A stretch of 64,000 bases of DNA from Actinomycetota bacterium (GTDB lineage: Bacteria > Actinomycetota > Actinomycetes > S36-B12 > CAIYMF01): contig JAIUOK010000003.1 of assembly GCA_020161245.1 (NCBI GenBank), positions 1 through 64,000 of the forward strand, in the 5' to 3' direction. Below the pieces are notes generated by a model, which ran no database searches, had not been told where the DNA came from, and saw only the letters and a list, made by a program, of their open reading frames with translations. Of this stretch, positions 45,895-55,302 are shown in pieces. A program made the translations under genes and the position numbers. The first letter of the stretch is position 1; the number at the start of each line of letters is the position of its first letter.

Positions 45895-46971
45895 ATGGCC
45901 GACGACGCACCCCCGCAGCCGGAGGGCCCCGACGCCCCCGTGCCGCCGGTGCCCGACGTGCCCGTGCCCCGCTCGGACCTGCCGCCCGGCATCCCGTCGT
46001 CGCCCACCGGCCGCGTTCCGCAGTGGGTGCTCGACGAGGCCGCCGGCCGCCCCGCCGAGCCGGTGCCGTTCCGGTCGTGGGCGCCGCCGGACGCCGGCAC
46101 GCGCTTCGGCCCCCCGGCCCCGCGCCGCAAGCGCGGTGCCGCCGTCGCGGTGCTGCTCGTGGCGGCGCTGGCGCTCGGCGCGGTGCTGTGGGGAGCTCGG
46201 GTGCCCGAGCGCGTGGTGGCCGAGCCCGACGGACCGGTGCCCACCCTGCCCACCGGCACCGCCTCGCCGCAGGCGCCGGCCGGCCGCCCGGACTCGGCCG
46301 GCCCCGTGCCCGGGTTCGAGGAGACGGCACGCCCGTCGGGACTGCGCCTGTCCAGCCTGAAGAAGCAGCCGGGCTACGTCTTCAGCAACACCCAGAAGGA
46401 CAAGCGCACCGGCGTCGCGTGGTCGCCGTGCCGACCGATCCACTACGTCCTGCGGGGGGCGAAGAACGCGCCGCGGCAGGGCGAGCGGATGCTCCGGGAG
46501 TCCCTCGCGCGGATCGCCGAGCTCACCGGGCTCGAGATCGTCGACGACGGCACGACCGCGGAGAAGTACTCCGACAAGCGCAAGGCCTACCAGCCGCGGC
46601 GGTACGGGCAGCGGTGGGTCCCGGTGCTCATCAGCTGGTCGACGACCTCGGAGGACCGCGGCCTCAAGGGCGACGTGCTCGGACGCGCGGGCGGCCAGTG
46701 GGTCACCACCGACAGCGGCGACCGCGCTTACGTCACCGGCACGGTGAGCCTCGACGCCGCCCAGATCAACCGGATCCGCTCGCAGTTCGGCTACGACGTG
46801 GCTCGGGCCGTGGTGCTGCACGAGCTCGGGCACCTCGTCGGCCTCGGCCACGTCGAGGCGCGCGACGCGCTCATGAACCCGACGGTGAGCCCGGACGTCA
46901 CCGACTTCTCCGCGGCCGAGCGGGCCGGTCTCAAGGCGCTGGGCTCGGGGCCCTGCCAGCCCGACGTGTGA
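45895..46971 (+). CDS. Membrane-anchored matrixin/metzincin-type zinc metalloprotease
   Basis: 358 residues from the ATG at 45895 (AGGAG 10 bases upstream; the frame is open to an ATG at 45850). The cytoplasmic N-terminus (1-78) is Pro/Asp-rich. A transmembrane helix lies near 80-100, then an extracytoplasmic Pro/Gly linker and a protease domain. The zinc site is HELGHLVGLGH (H309, E310, H313, H319), followed by ALMNP as Met-turn. SxWSPCRPIHYVL before it is typical of small actinobacterial matrixin-like proteins. Substrate unknown. It faces cwlM with 12 bases between the stops. Confidence 0.85.
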   Translation: MADDAPPQPEGPDAPVPPVPDVPVPRSDLPPGIPSSPTGRVPQWVLDEAAGRPAEPVPFRSWAPPDAGTRFGPPAPRRKRGAAVAVLLVAALALGAVLWGARVPERVVAEPDGPVPTLPTGTASPQAPAGRPDSAGPVPGFEETARPSGLRLSSLKKQPGYVFSNTQKDKRTGVAWSPCRPIHYVLRGAKNAPRQGERMLRESLARIAELTGLEIVDDGTTAEKYSDKRKAYQPRRYGQRWVPVLISWSTTSEDRGLKGDVLGRAGGQWVTTDSGDRAYVTGTVSLDAAQINRIRSQFGYDVARAVVLHELGHLVGLGHVEARDALMNPTVSPDVTDFSAAERAGLKALGSGPCQPDV

Positions 46972-46983
46972 GCCGCCGCAGGG

Positions 46984-48129
46984 TCAGGTGCGGGCCGGGA
47001 TCGTGAGATCGACCTCGGTGGGCACGGGCGCGAAGAAGCGCACCACGGCCGCCGCGATGCCCTCGGCGACGGCGTCGCGGAAGCCGGGGTCGGCCAGGCG
47101 CCGGGCGTCGTGCGGGCTGGTGAGGTAGCCGCACTCGATGCGCACGGCCGGCATCTTCGTCATCCGCAGCAGGTCCCAGCTCTTGGCGTGGGTGCGGCAG
47201 TCGGTGAGATCGGTGCGGGCGCAGATCTCCTCCTGCACCATCTCGGCCATCCGCGCGCCGAGGGCCGATCCGTGGCCGGCCACCACGTCGCCGTAGAAGT
47301 AGGTGGCCACGCCCGCGGGCTCGGGCGAGGGCGCGGCGTCGGTGTGCAGCGAGACGACGAGGTCGGCGCCGGTCTCGTTGGCGAACGCCGCGCGGTCGGA
47401 CTCCTCCGGGGCGGTGCGGCCGTCGGGGTCGCGGGTGAGCAGCACCTGGACGCCGATCGCGGCCAGCCGGCCCTCGATGCGCGTGGCGAGGTCGCCCGCG
47501 ATGTGCTGCTCGGACAGCGCGCCGTGCTCGGCCCCCTCGCCCTGGCCGTGCCCGGGGTCGAGGACGACGACCTTGTCGGCGACGCCGCTGCAGAGGCTGT
47601 CGAGCACCTGCATCTCGCGCAGGATGCTGGCCGCACCGCCGCCGGACATCGTGCGGCCGAGGCGGGCCATGGCGCGGAAGGTCTCGGGGCCGCAGGTTCC
47701 GTCGGCGTCGACGCCGACGCTGCGCTGGAACTCGCGCAGCGCGCCGTCGGTGAGGACGCCGAAGACGCCGTCGACGCGGCCGAGATGGAACCCGAGCGAC
47801 GACAGGCGCCGCTGCAGCGCGACGACGTCGTCGCCGGCCACGAGGTGGCCGGGGCTGTAGGAGAGCACGCGGTCGCCGAGCGACCAGCGCGCCTCCTCGA
47901 GGCGGCGGAAGGTCTGCGGGCCCACGACGCCGTCGACGGTGAGACCGCGCAGCTGCTGGAAGGCGCGCACGCCGCGGTCGACGGCGTCGTCGAAGACGAC
48001 ATCGCCGGCGCGGGTGTCGAGGGGGCCGGGGGAGTCCTGCGTGGGGAGCAGGCCGAGCCGGCTCAGGCGGTCACGGATCTCCGCGACCGCAGGACCCGTG
48101 TCCCCCTTCCGGGACGCGGGAGGGGTCAT
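46984..48129 (-). CDS. cwlM: CwlM: peptidoglycan-binding N-acetylmuramoyl-L-alanine amidase-like regulator
   Basis: 381 residues without signal peptide, hence cytoplasmic. Two peptidoglycan-binding type 1 repeats (about 8-75 and 90-155) precede an Amidase_3 domain (about 175-378). The zinc-ligand positions look intact: His in DPGHGQGEGAEHG, Glu in SEQHIAGDLA, His in VVSLHTDAAPS, and the catalytic Glu in RIECGYL. In mycobacteria CwlM acts not as a hydrolase but, when phosphorylated by PknB, as an activator of MurA and partner of MurJ/FhaA. Its place after the thioredoxin genes matches Rv3915. It lies 7 bases after trxA. Confidence 0.92.
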   Translation of the reverse strand: MTPPASRKGDTGPAVAEIRDRLSRLGLLPTQDSPGPLDTRAGDVVFDDAVDRGVRAFQQLRGLTVDGVVGPQTFRRLEEARWSLGDRVLSYSPGHLVAGDDVVALQRRLSSLGFHLGRVDGVFGVLTDGALREFQRSVGVDADGTCGPETFRAMARLGRTMSGGGAASILREMQVLDSLCSGVADKVVVLDPGHGQGEGAEHGALSEQHIAGDLATRIEGRLAAIGVQVLLTRDPDGRTAPEESDRAAFANETGADLVVSLHTDAAPSPEPAGVATYFYGDVVAGHGSALGARMAEMVQEEICARTDLTDCRTHAKSWDLLRMTKMPAVRIECGYLTSPHDARRLADPGFRDAVAEGIAAAVVRFFAPVPTEVDLTIPART

Positions 48130-48136
48130 CGTCGGC

Positions 48137-48457
48137 TTACAGGAACTCGGCGAGATCGTTGAGCAGAGCCGCCTTGGGCTTGGCCCCCACGATCTGCTTC
48201 ACGACGCGGCCGCCCTGGTAGACGTTCATGGTCGGCAGCGACATGATCCGCTCCGACGCCGCGGTCTGCGGGTTCTCGTCGACGTTGAACTTGACGATGG
48301 TGATCTTGTCGGCGTTCTCGGCCGCGATCTCCTCGAGGATCGGGCTCACCATCTTGCACGGGCCGCACCACTCGGCCCAGAAGTCCACGAGCACGGGCTT
48401 GGTCGACAGCAGGACCTCGTCGGTGAAGGTCGCGTCGGTGACGATCTTGGCGCCCAT
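48137..48457 (-). CDS. trxA: Thioredoxin
   Basis: 106 residues from ATG with AAGGAG upstream. The active site is WCGPC (C31, C34) in VLVDFWAEWCGPCKM, followed by the cis-Pro loop SLPTMNVY. It reduces cytosolic disulfides and is recharged by the adjacent TrxB. Same place as trxC of M. tuberculosis. Confidence 0.97.
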   Translation of the reverse strand: MGAKIVTDATFTDEVLLSTKPVLVDFWAEWCGPCKMVSPILEEIAAENADKITIVKFNVDENPQTAASERIMSLPTMNVYQGGRVVKQIVGAKPKAALLNDLAEFL

Positions 48458-48569
48458 GCGGGGGCTCCTTCCGGGCTCGGTGCGTCGGTGCGGCCCCCAC
48501 CGTACGTCAGGGCGGCGACGGCGCGGGCGTCCCGGGCCGGGAGGCACGGGACCATCACAGTGGGTAGCG

Positions 48570-48598
48570 GACGGGCCGCTCAGCGGGAGCGGCCCGTC
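48570..48598 (-). terminator. Terminator after trxB
   Basis: A 12-bp perfect stem (GACGGGCCGCTC and complement) with a 5-base loop lies 64 bases after the trxB stop. It implies that trxA-cwlM has its own promoter in 48458-48569, where TACGGT on the minus strand is a candidate -10. Confidence 0.7.
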
Positions 48599-48661
48599 GC
48601 CGGGAGGTCGGACGTCGGGGTCGAGCGCGCGGCGACGAGCGCCGCGGGTGCCGGGCAGGTG

Positions 48662-49633
48662 TCAGGCCAGCGCCTGCGCGGCGTCGTGGGTGCTCTCGGC
48701 GGCCTCGATGGCGGCCAGGAAGCGCTCGGCGTCCAGGGCCGCGGCGCAGCCGGAGCCGGCCGCGGTGATGGCCTGGCGGTAGGTGTGGTCGACGAGGTCG
48801 CCGCAGGCGAAGACGCCCTCGAGGTTGGTGCGGGTGCTGCGGCCCTCGACCAGCACGTAGCCCTCCTCGTCGAGGTGGACCTGGCCCTTGACCAGCGACG
48901 AGCGCGGGTCGTGGCCGATCGCGACGAACAGGCCCGTGACGGGCAGGTCGCGGACGGCGCCGGACTCGGTGTCGCGCAGGCGCACGGCCTCGAGCTTGCC
49001 GTCGCCCACGACCTCCTCCACCGCGGAGTTCCAGGCGAACTCGATCTTCGGGTTCGAGAACGCGCGCTCCTGCATGATCTTGCTGGCGCGCAGCGAGTCG
49101 CGGCGGTGCACCAGGGTGACCTTGTCGGCGAAGCGGGTGAGGAAGGTGGCCTCCTCGACGGCGGAGTCGCCGCCGCCGACGACCGCGATCTCCTGCTGGC
49201 GGAAGAAGAACCCGTCGCAGGTCGCGCACCACGAGACGCCGTGGCCGGAGAGCTCCTTCTCGCCGGGGACGCCGAGCTCCCGGTAGCCCGAGCCCATGGC
49301 GAGGATCACGGCGTGCGCCTGGTAGACGGCGCCGTCGTCGGCGGTGACGCTCTTGACCGCGCCGGTGAGGTCGACGGCGGTGACGTCCTGGGTCTTGAGC
49401 TCGGCGCCGAAGCGCTCGGCCTGGGCGCGCAGGCTCTCCATGAGCGCCGGGCCCTGGATGCCCTCGGGGAAGCCGGGGAAGTTCTCGACCTCGGTGGTGT
49501 TCATCAGCGCGCCGCCGGCGGTCACCGCGCCCTCGAACACGAGCGGGTTGAGCTGGGCGCGAGCGGCGTAGATGGCCGCGGTGTAGCCCGCCGGGCCCGA
49601 GCCGATGATGATCACGTTGCGGACGTCGCTCAC
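48662..49633 (-). CDS. trxB: Thioredoxin reductase
   Basis: 323 residues from GTG ([15 protein letters not shown]). FAD motif [10 protein letters not shown], redox pair C136-C139 (WCATC), NADPH motif [12 protein letters not shown] with HRR for the phosphate, and [15 protein letters not shown]. It transfers electrons from NADPH to TrxA. A TAGGAT box on the minus strand (49733-49738) is a possible -10. Confidence 0.96.
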   Translation of the reverse strand: MSDVRNVIIIGSGPAGYTAAIYAARAQLNPLVFEGAVTAGGALMNTTEVENFPGFPEGIQGPALMESLRAQAERFGAELKTQDVTAVDLTGAVKSVTADDGAVYQAHAVILAMGSGYRELGVPGEKELSGHGVSWCATCDGFFFRQQEIAVVGGGDSAVEEATFLTRFADKVTLVHRRDSLRASKIMQERAFSNPKIEFAWNSAVEEVVGDGKLEAVRLRDTESGAVRDLPVTGLFVAIGHDPRSSLVKGQVHLDEEGYVLVEGRSTRTNLEGVFACGDLVDHTYRQAITAAGSGCAAALDAERFLAAIEAAESTHDAAQALA

Positions 49634-49756
49634 TGGTCTGCCCTGGCTTTCGTCTCGGTGCTGGTCGCCGCCGGCCGGTCGGGCCAGCGGTGCGTCCCTC
49701 GCCTGCGGATCTGCAGGCGCCTGCTCGAACGATCCTAGGGCGCGCGGCATTCCGGG

Positions 49757-49790
49757 CCCCAGGGCGGCGCTCCGGAGGGCCGCCCTGGGG
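49757..49790 (-). terminator. Terminator after the sigM operon
   Basis: A 12-bp perfect stem (CCCCAGGGCGGC and complement) with a 10-base loop, 40 bases after the anti-sigma gene stop. Confidence 0.75.
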
Positions 49791-49829
49791 ACGGCGACGG
49801 GTCCGAGCGGTGCGGCGTCGAGGCGCAGG

Positions 49830-50747
49830 TCAGGGGGTGACGCGGCGGAAGTCGAGCACCTCGGCGGTGTCGGCGTCGCAGCCGGCGGCCACCACCCAGA
49901 CGTCGTAGGCGCCCGCCTCGGCGGGCAGCACGATGAGCGCCGCCTCCTGGCCGTTGTAGGTGCCCTGGTCGACCAGCAGCGGGGTGCCGCCGTCGCCCTC
50001 GGTGAGCTGGTCGATGCAGCCGGGCAGGTCGGCCTCGGTGATCGCGGCGGCCTCGATGCGCGGGCCGGGGGACCCGGTGATCGCCGCGGTCGACGTCGGG
50101 GAGGCGGTGACCTCCGGCTGCGTCGTCGGGTCGGTCGAGGGGGCGGCGTCCGGGGTCTGCGGCGCGCTGACGGTCTCGAGCGGGGCCTTGCTCACGGCCT
50201 TGTCGACGAGGGTCTCGGCCTGCTGCTCGATCTCGGCGCTGCTGTAGGAGGTGTTGGAGTCCTGGATCAGCGAGTTCTGGTAGCCAGCGCCACCCGCCAT
50301 GTCGCTGGTGGCGCCGCCGCCCAGGCCGCCGAGGCCGCCGGAGATCACCGACAGCCCCACGACGGCCGCGCCGGCCGCGGCGATGCCGCCGATCCAGCGG
50401 AACGACCGGGTGGAGGGGCCGCGCCGGCGGGCCTCGCCGGTGGGCAGCACGGTCACGTTGGCGGGCAGGGGCGCCTCGTCGGCGTCCGGCAGATCGGGCA
50501 CGGCCGACAGGCCGCCCGCAGCCGCGGCCACGGGCGCGGACCGGCGCTCCTCGGCGAGCACGGCGTCGAGCCGGCGGACCACGTCGTCGGGCATGGGCGG
50601 GTCGTCGTCGCGCAGGGACGCGAGCAGGCCGCGCACGAACACGTCGTCGTCGGGGGCGGCCTCGGGGCCGGTGGTGCCGGTGTCGTCGGCGGTGCCGCCG
50701 GCGTCCGCGAGCAGCTGGCGGAGGAGGTCGTCGGGACGGTCGGTCAC
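49830..50747 (-). CDS. Probable SigM anti-sigma factor (membrane protein)
   Basis: 305 residues from a GTG that overlaps the sigM stop by 4 bases, the usual arrangement for ECF sigma and anti-sigma genes. The cytoplasmic N-terminus (1-115) has [30 protein letters not shown], like the sigma-binding helices of actinobacterial RsmA-type proteins. A transmembrane helix is near 118-142. The outer part is a Thr/Ser/Pro linker and a small domain with two Cys (LPGCIDQL and AAGCDAD). There is no zinc HxxxCxxC motif. Position equals Rv3912. Confidence 0.8.
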   Translation of the reverse strand: MTDRPDDLLRQLLADAGGTADDTGTTGPEAAPDDDVFVRGLLASLRDDDPPMPDDVVRRLDAVLAEERRSAPVAAAAGGLSAVPDLPDADEAPLPANVTVLPTGEARRRGPSTRSFRWIGGIAAAGAAVVGLSVISGGLGGLGGGATSDMAGGAGYQNSLIQDSNTSYSSAEIEQQAETLVDKAVSKAPLETVSAPQTPDAAPSTDPTTQPEVTASPTSTAAITGSPGPRIEAAAITEADLPGCIDQLTEGDGGTPLLVDQGTYNGQEAALIVLPAEAGAYDVWVVAAGCDADTAEVLDFRRVTP

Positions 50748-51463
50748 GGCGTCACCTCCGGGGACTGTCGGGGCACCGAGGGGTCGTCGGCGCCGGTGCC
50801 GGGCTTGCTGGTCGTGGATGGGACGCCGCCCCCGCCGGGTCGGTTCCCGTCGTCCCCGGTGTCGGTGATCCCGTCGTCCGGTCTGCGGAGCCCGGCGAGC
50901 ATGACCGCGAGCCGGGCCCGGCCGCGCGAGCACCGGCTCTTGACCGTGCCCTCGGGGACGCCGAGGACCTCGGCGGCCTCGGCCACGGACAGCCCTTCGA
51001 CGTCCACGAGCACGATCGCGCTCCGCTGGTCGACGGGCAGGGCCCGCAGCGCCTTGTCGATCTCCATCCGCAGCTCGAGGCGGTCGAGGTCGTCGCGGGG
51101 GTCCGGGACGGCGCGGCTGCCGGAGTCCGGGTCCTCGTCGGGCAGCGGCACCGACGGGCGGGCCTTGCGGCGGCGCATCCGGTCCAGGCACGCGTTGACC
51201 ACGACCCGGTGCAGCCACGTGGTGACGGCGGCCTCGCCGCGGAACGAGCCGGCGTTGCGGAAGGCCGAGATCAGCGCGTCCTGGAGGGCGTCGGCCGCCT
51301 CCTCCGGGTCACCGGTGGTGCGCAGGGCGACCGCCCACAGCCGGTCGCGGTGGCGGCGGACGAGCTCGCCGAAGGCCTCGGGGTCGCCGGCGACGTGCGC
51401 AGCGAGCAGCGCCCGGTCGTCGTCCACCCCGGGCGCGGCGCTGGTGGTCCCCTCGTCGCTCAT
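50744..51463 (-). CDS. sigM: ECF RNA polymerase sigma factor SigM
   Basis: 239 residues from ATG. Region 2 (about 25-95) contains DPEAFGELVRRHRDRLWAVALRTTGDPEEAADALQDALI and TWLHRVVVNACLDRMRRRKA. Region 4 (about 135-185) has LPVDQRSAIVLVDVEGLSVAEAAEVLGVPEGTVKSRCSRGRARL. A long Gly/Asp/Pro-rich tail of about 45 residues follows. In mycobacteria SigM controls late-growth and oxidative-stress genes. Upstream, TAGGCT is 10 bases from the ATG. Confidence 0.93.
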   Translation of the reverse strand: MSDEGTTSAAPGVDDDRALLAAHVAGDPEAFGELVRRHRDRLWAVALRTTGDPEEAADALQDALISAFRNAGSFRGEAAVTTWLHRVVVNACLDRMRRRKARPSVPLPDEDPDSGSRAVPDPRDDLDRLELRMEIDKALRALPVDQRSAIVLVDVEGLSVAEAAEVLGVPEGTVKSRCSRGRARLAVMLAGLRRPDDGITDTGDDGNRPGGGGVPSTTSKPGTGADDPSVPRQSPEVTP

Positions 51464-51557
51464 GCCGTGCGTGAGCCTAGGGGCTGGGCGTCGCCGCGCG
51501 GAGCCGCCGTGCCGGGCGTGCTGCTCCTGTGATGCGGGGCCGGGGTGCGGGTGCGCG

Positions 51558-52247
51558 TCACAGCTCGGTCGCGCGCTCCTGGCGGGCGGCGAGGTCGAGG
51601 CCGTCGACGGGCGGCGACGCCGCACGCGGCACGGGCGGCAGCACGACCTGCGGGTCCGCCGCCTGCGCGGCCTCGACCCGCGCGAGCCGGGCCGCCCGCT
51701 TCTCGCTGCGGCGCCGGCGCCAGCGCCAGACCAGCAGCACGATCACGAGGATGACGGCCACGACGAGGATGGGGACGAGCACGGCCAGCAGGCTCAGCAG
51801 CAGCGAGAGGACGTCCTCCAGGGCGCTGGCCACCGGGTTGCCGACCCCGCCCGTGGACACGGTGATCGCCGGGCGCACGGCCGCCTTCGACACATGGACG
51901 CTGCCGGAGGTGATGACGCCGGCGATGACACCGATCCACGGCGGGGCGTCGGTGAGCATGCCGATCGAGCCGGCGAAGAGCACGGCGCCCGCGAGCGGGC
52001 GCACGACGGTCTGGACGACGTCGTTGGCCGTGTCGAAGCCCGGCACCTTGTCGACGAGCATCTCGATGGCCAGCAGCACCACGAGGATGCCGATCGCCCA
52101 GTACGACTCGAGCGCGTCGTAGGGGGCCGGCAGCGATATGACGTCGAGGCGGCCGAGGACCGCCACCACCAGCAGCGGCACGTAGGCGTTGAGGCCCGCT
52201 GCCGCGGCCAGGCCGAGCCCGGTGAGCACGGCGGTGGAGGCATCCAT
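51558..52247 (-). CDS. DUF4126 membrane protein
   Basis: 229 residues. It starts MDASTAVLTGLGLAAAAGLNAYVPLL, the recognisable DUF4126 beginning, with five or so transmembrane helices (about 7-30, 48-66, 80-100, 103-122 and 145-172). It ends in a basic segment and a cytoplasmic Ala/Pro tail. Function unknown. TACCCT lies 6 bases before the ATG, consistent with a leaderless message. It is inserted between sigM and the pseudokinase gene relative to the mycobacterial order. Confidence 0.85.
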   Translation of the reverse strand: MDASTAVLTGLGLAAAAGLNAYVPLLVVAVLGRLDVISLPAPYDALESYWAIGILVVLLAIEMLVDKVPGFDTANDVVQTVVRPLAGAVLFAGSIGMLTDAPPWIGVIAGVITSGSVHVSKAAVRPAITVSTGGVGNPVASALEDVLSLLLSLLAVLVPILVVAVILVIVLLVWRWRRRRSEKRAARLARVEAAQAADPQVVLPPVPRAASPPVDGLDLAARQERATEL

Positions 52248-52354
52248 GCCCGAAGGGTAGGCGCGCGCTGCCCCGCGGGGGCAAGGGGAGACTGCCGATG
52301 ATCACCCGTGCGTGCCGGCGGCATGACGCACCGCGACGGCACGCCGAGGCCGTC

Positions 52355-53878
52355 CTAGCCGAGCACCTTCACCTCGGCCACGCCGCCCTGGTAGCGGGTG
52401 CCCTGCGGCGGGATCGCCGTGAGCCAGACGACGAGGTAGCGCGTGGTGACCGGCCGGGGAACGCGGAGGACGATCGCGTTGCCGGTGCCGGTGACCTCGG
52501 CCATGGAGCGCATCGCCGAGGGGTCCTTGGTCGGGTCGTCCGTGGCGAGGATCGATACGTCGGTGCCGTTGCCGAGCAGCCGGAGGTCGACCGCCGACAC
52601 CGGGCGCGGAGCGCCGAGGTCGAGCAGGAGCCCGACGCCGGGCTTCCCCGAGAGGTCGGGCTGGCGGTAGACCACCGTGGTCCAGGCGGTCTGCGGGTCG
52701 CCGTCGACCGCGAGCGGCGCGAGCTGCGGGTTCTCCTCGCGGGTGTCGCCGAAGGGGTCGAAGTCCTTCACCGACACGACGGGCACGACCCGGGTGCCGG
52801 GGGCCACGGGCGTGCCGCTGACGGTGCTGGCCGCCGGCGTGGACGGGCGCGGGGTGTCGGTGCGGGCCGTGGTGACCGCCGGGCTGCCGAGCCCGGTCAC
52901 CATCGAGACCCCGAGCCAGAACAGGCCCACCGCGGCGAGCACCGCCACCACGACCGCGGCGGCCCGCGCCACCGGCGGCCAGCCGGTGCGCTTCGTGGCC
53001 TTGGGGCGGGCGGCGGAGGCGACCGGTGCGGGCTGCAGGGCGGCGACGACATCGGCCACCGAGGTGTAGCGGCCGCGGCCCTTGGGGGTGGCGGTGGTGA
53101 GCATCGAGCGCGCCACCACCTCGTCGAGCTCGCGCGGCACGTCGGCCACGACCCGGCTCGGCCAGGGCACCCGGCCGCGGTCGACGACGGGGGCCGGCGG
53201 CAGGCCGTCGGTGAGGAGCGGCCCGCTGGGCGCCTCGTCGCCGTCGAGCAGCCCGAGGCCGGTCTCGGCGGCGGGCCAGCGGCCGGTGAGGCAGGCGTAG
53301 AGGATCGCGCCGACGCCGTGCAGGTCGGCGGCCACGGCGTCGTCGCCGGGCTCGACGCCGTAGAGCACGCTGTCGACGCCGAGGCCGCGCACGCGCACCT
53401 CGCCGGTGTCGGTGACGACGACGCTGTTGGGACGGATCCGCCCGTGGGCCACGCCCTCGGCCTCGGCGGCGGCGAGGAAGCGGGCCACCTCGAGGGCGAC
53501 GGTGCCGGCCTCGCGCGCGGGCATCGGGTCGGGGCGGGAGGCGAGCAGGTCGCCGAGGGCGGTGCCCGGCAGCCACTCGGTGACGATGACCAGCCGCTCG
53601 GTGACGAGGTCCTGGTCGATGTCGAGCACCGGCACGGCACGGCGGTCGGTGACGTGGGACGCGGCCGCCGCTGACGCGCGCAGCTCCTGGGCCTTGTCGG
53701 TGTCGAGCGGCATGAAGCGCACGGCCACCGGCCGGCGCAGCCGGTCGTCGACGCCGCGCCACAGCGACGTGCCGCCGTTGTCGGCGACCCGGTCGACAAG
53801 GCGGTAGCGGCCGAGCACGACGAGGTCGGGGTAGAGCCCCTGGGCCCGCCCGCGACCCCCCGCCCGTGTCCCGCTCAC
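52355..53878 (-). CDS. MurJ-associated membrane pseudokinase with C-terminal discoidin-like domain
   Basis: 507 residues. The N-terminal protein-kinase fold (about 20-285) lacks key catalytic residues: the VAIK lysine is R54 (VAVR), the HRD loop reads HGRIRPNS without Asp, and the DFG position is VRGLGVDS. A transmembrane helix lies near 300-322. The outer part has a Thr/Pro linker and a beta-rich domain (about 370-505, AVDGDPQTAWTTVVYRQP) like galactose-binding/discoidin modules. This architecture equals the C-terminal half of mycobacterial MviN (Rv3910), where the pseudokinase is phosphorylated by PknB and bound by FhaA. Here it is a separate gene. TAGGCT 6 bases before the GTG suggests a leaderless transcript. 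Confidence 0.87.
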   Translation of the reverse strand: MSGTRAGGRGRAQGLYPDLVVLGRYRLVDRVADNGGTSLWRGVDDRLRRPVAVRFMPLDTDKAQELRASAAAASHVTDRRAVPVLDIDQDLVTERLVIVTEWLPGTALGDLLASRPDPMPAREAGTVALEVARFLAAAEAEGVAHGRIRPNSVVVTDTGEVRVRGLGVDSVLYGVEPGDDAVAADLHGVGAILYACLTGRWPAAETGLGLLDGDEAPSGPLLTDGLPPAPVVDRGRVPWPSRVVADVPRELDEVVARSMLTTATPKGRGRYTSVADVVAALQPAPVASAARPKATKRTGWPPVARAAAVVVAVLAAVGLFWLGVSMVTGLGSPAVTTARTDTPRPSTPAASTVSGTPVAPGTRVVPVVSVKDFDPFGDTREENPQLAPLAVDGDPQTAWTTVVYRQPDLSGKPGVGLLLDLGAPRPVSAVDLRLLGNGTDVSILATDDPTKDPSAMRSMAEVTGTGNAIVLRVPRPVTTRYLVVWLTAIPPQGTRYQGGVAEVKVLG

Positions 53879-53903
53879 GGCACGAGCCTAGGCAACGTCG
53901 GCC

Positions 53904-53933
53904 CCGGATCCGGTCTCCAGGCGCCGGATCCGG
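53904..53933 (-). terminator. Terminator-like hairpin after the NlpC/P60 gene
   Basis: Two copies of the palindrome CCGGATCCGG (53904-53913 and 53924-53933) pair across a 10-base loop. It lies 118 bases after the NlpC/P60 stop and just upstream of the pseudokinase start region. Nothing else is evident in 53934-54050. Confidence 0.5.
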
Positions 53934-54050
53934 CCCTGTCGTGCACGTTCTGTGACATGGGAGCACGGCCGCAGCCGGCATCGATGCTGCGCACGGTGCC
54001 GCGGCAACGACGGCGGCGCCAGGTGCTCACGGCGGCGGGCGGGGCGGGGA

Positions 54051-55301
54051 TCAGGACGGTCGGACGGCGCCGATGTAGCCGTCGAGGTAGACGGTCGCCA
54101 CGCGGACGTGGTCGCCGGTGTGCGGCGAGTGCACCATGAGGCCGTTGCCGAGGTACATCGCCACGTGGTGGATCGACGACGGGTTCGAGGTGTTGTACGC
54201 CCAGAACAGCAGGTCGCCGGGCTGCAGGTCGGCGAGCCGCACGTGCGTGCCGACCTTCCACTGCTGGCGCGAGGTGCGCGGCAGGTTCAGGCCGCCCGCG
54301 CTGTAGACCCGCTGCACGAACGACGAGCAGTCGAAGCCGACCGTGCGCTCGGCCAGGCAGTCGCCGCCGTCGCCGCGGCCGTCGTCCGGCGCCAGCGACG
54401 AGCACCAGCCGGTGCTGGGCCCGTTCGGGCCGCCGCCGCCTGCCGAGTACGGCGTACCCAGCCACTGGCGGGCGTCGGTGAGGGCGCCCACGGCGAAAGG
54501 CGTGGCGGGGGCCGCGGCAGCGGCGGCGATGGCGTCGTCCACTGCCTGGTAGCTGTTGGCCGGGACACTCGCCCGGGTCCACGGGGCCTCGCCCTGGGCA
54601 GCGGCCCACGCGGCGGCCTCGGCGGCGCGCTGCGCGGCGGCCTGCTCCTCCTGCACCAGCCGGCGCACGAGCGCGTCGGCGTCGGCGAGCTTGGCGGCCG
54701 CCTCGCGTCGGATGGCGACGACGCGGTCGACGACGGCCTTGCGCCGGTCCTCGAGCACGCGTCGCTGCGCTACGAGCAGGGCCATGTCCGAGCGCGTCTG
54801 CGCGGCCAGCTGCACCCGGTCGGAGGCCTCGTCGGTGGCGACGATGTCGCCGCGCACGACCGACTCGACCGAGGCGATGCGGTCGAGGACGTCGCCGATG
54901 TCCTGGCCGGAGAGCACGCTGGCGTACAGCGCGGTGGGCCCGCCCGCCATGTACATCTGGCGGGCGACGTCGTCCTGGCGGCCCTGGCTGGCGCGCTTCT
55001 CCTGCGTGGCGTCGTCGAGCTCGGAGTCCGCGGTGAGCATCCGCGTGACGAGGGTGTCGAGCTGGGCGTTGATGTCGCCGTAGTCCTCGGCGGCCGCCTC
55101 GGCCCGCGCGTCCAGGACGGCGAGCTCGTCGCGCAGCTGCGCGGCCTGGGCCCGCGCCTTCACCAGGTCGGTGTCGGCGCTCGCGGTCCCGGGGAGCAGC
55201 AGCATCCCGGCCACCAGCGCGGCTGACGCGGCGACGGCACCGGCGGCGCGGCGCAGCCGACCGCCCGTCGTCATGCGCATCCGGGCGTCCATGGGGCTCA
55301 C
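54051..55301 (-). CDS. Secreted NlpC/P60-family peptidoglycan endopeptidase
   Basis: 416 residues. I keep the GTG at 55301, one base from the upstream stop; ATGs 3 and 6 codons later are alternatives. A signal peptide ends near GTASA-DT (about residue 43). The middle (about 45-240) is a long coiled coil, as in RipA-type proteins. The C-terminal NlpC/P60 domain has catalytic C325 (VGFDCSSFVQ) and His near 379 (SIHHVAMYLG). An extra Gly/Asp-rich insert with two Cys (GWCSS and GGDC) lies between GTPYS and the catalytic Cys. It should cleave peptide stems at division or growth sites. Confidence 0.9.
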   Translation of the reverse strand: MSPMDARMRMTTGGRLRRAAGAVAASAALVAGMLLLPGTASADTDLVKARAQAAQLRDELAVLDARAEAAAEDYGDINAQLDTLVTRMLTADSELDDATQEKRASQGRQDDVARQMYMAGGPTALYASVLSGQDIGDVLDRIASVESVVRGDIVATDEASDRVQLAAQTRSDMALLVAQRRVLEDRRKAVVDRVVAIRREAAAKLADADALVRRLVQEEQAAAQRAAEAAAWAAAQGEAPWTRASVPANSYQAVDDAIAAAAAAPATPFAVGALTDARQWLGTPYSAGGGGPNGPSTGWCSSLAPDDGRGDGGDCLAERTVGFDCSSFVQRVYSAGGLNLPRTSRQQWKVGTHVRLADLQPGDLLFWAYNTSNPSSIHHVAMYLGNGLMVHSPHTGDHVRVATVYLDGYIGAVRPS

Positions 55302-55302
55302 G

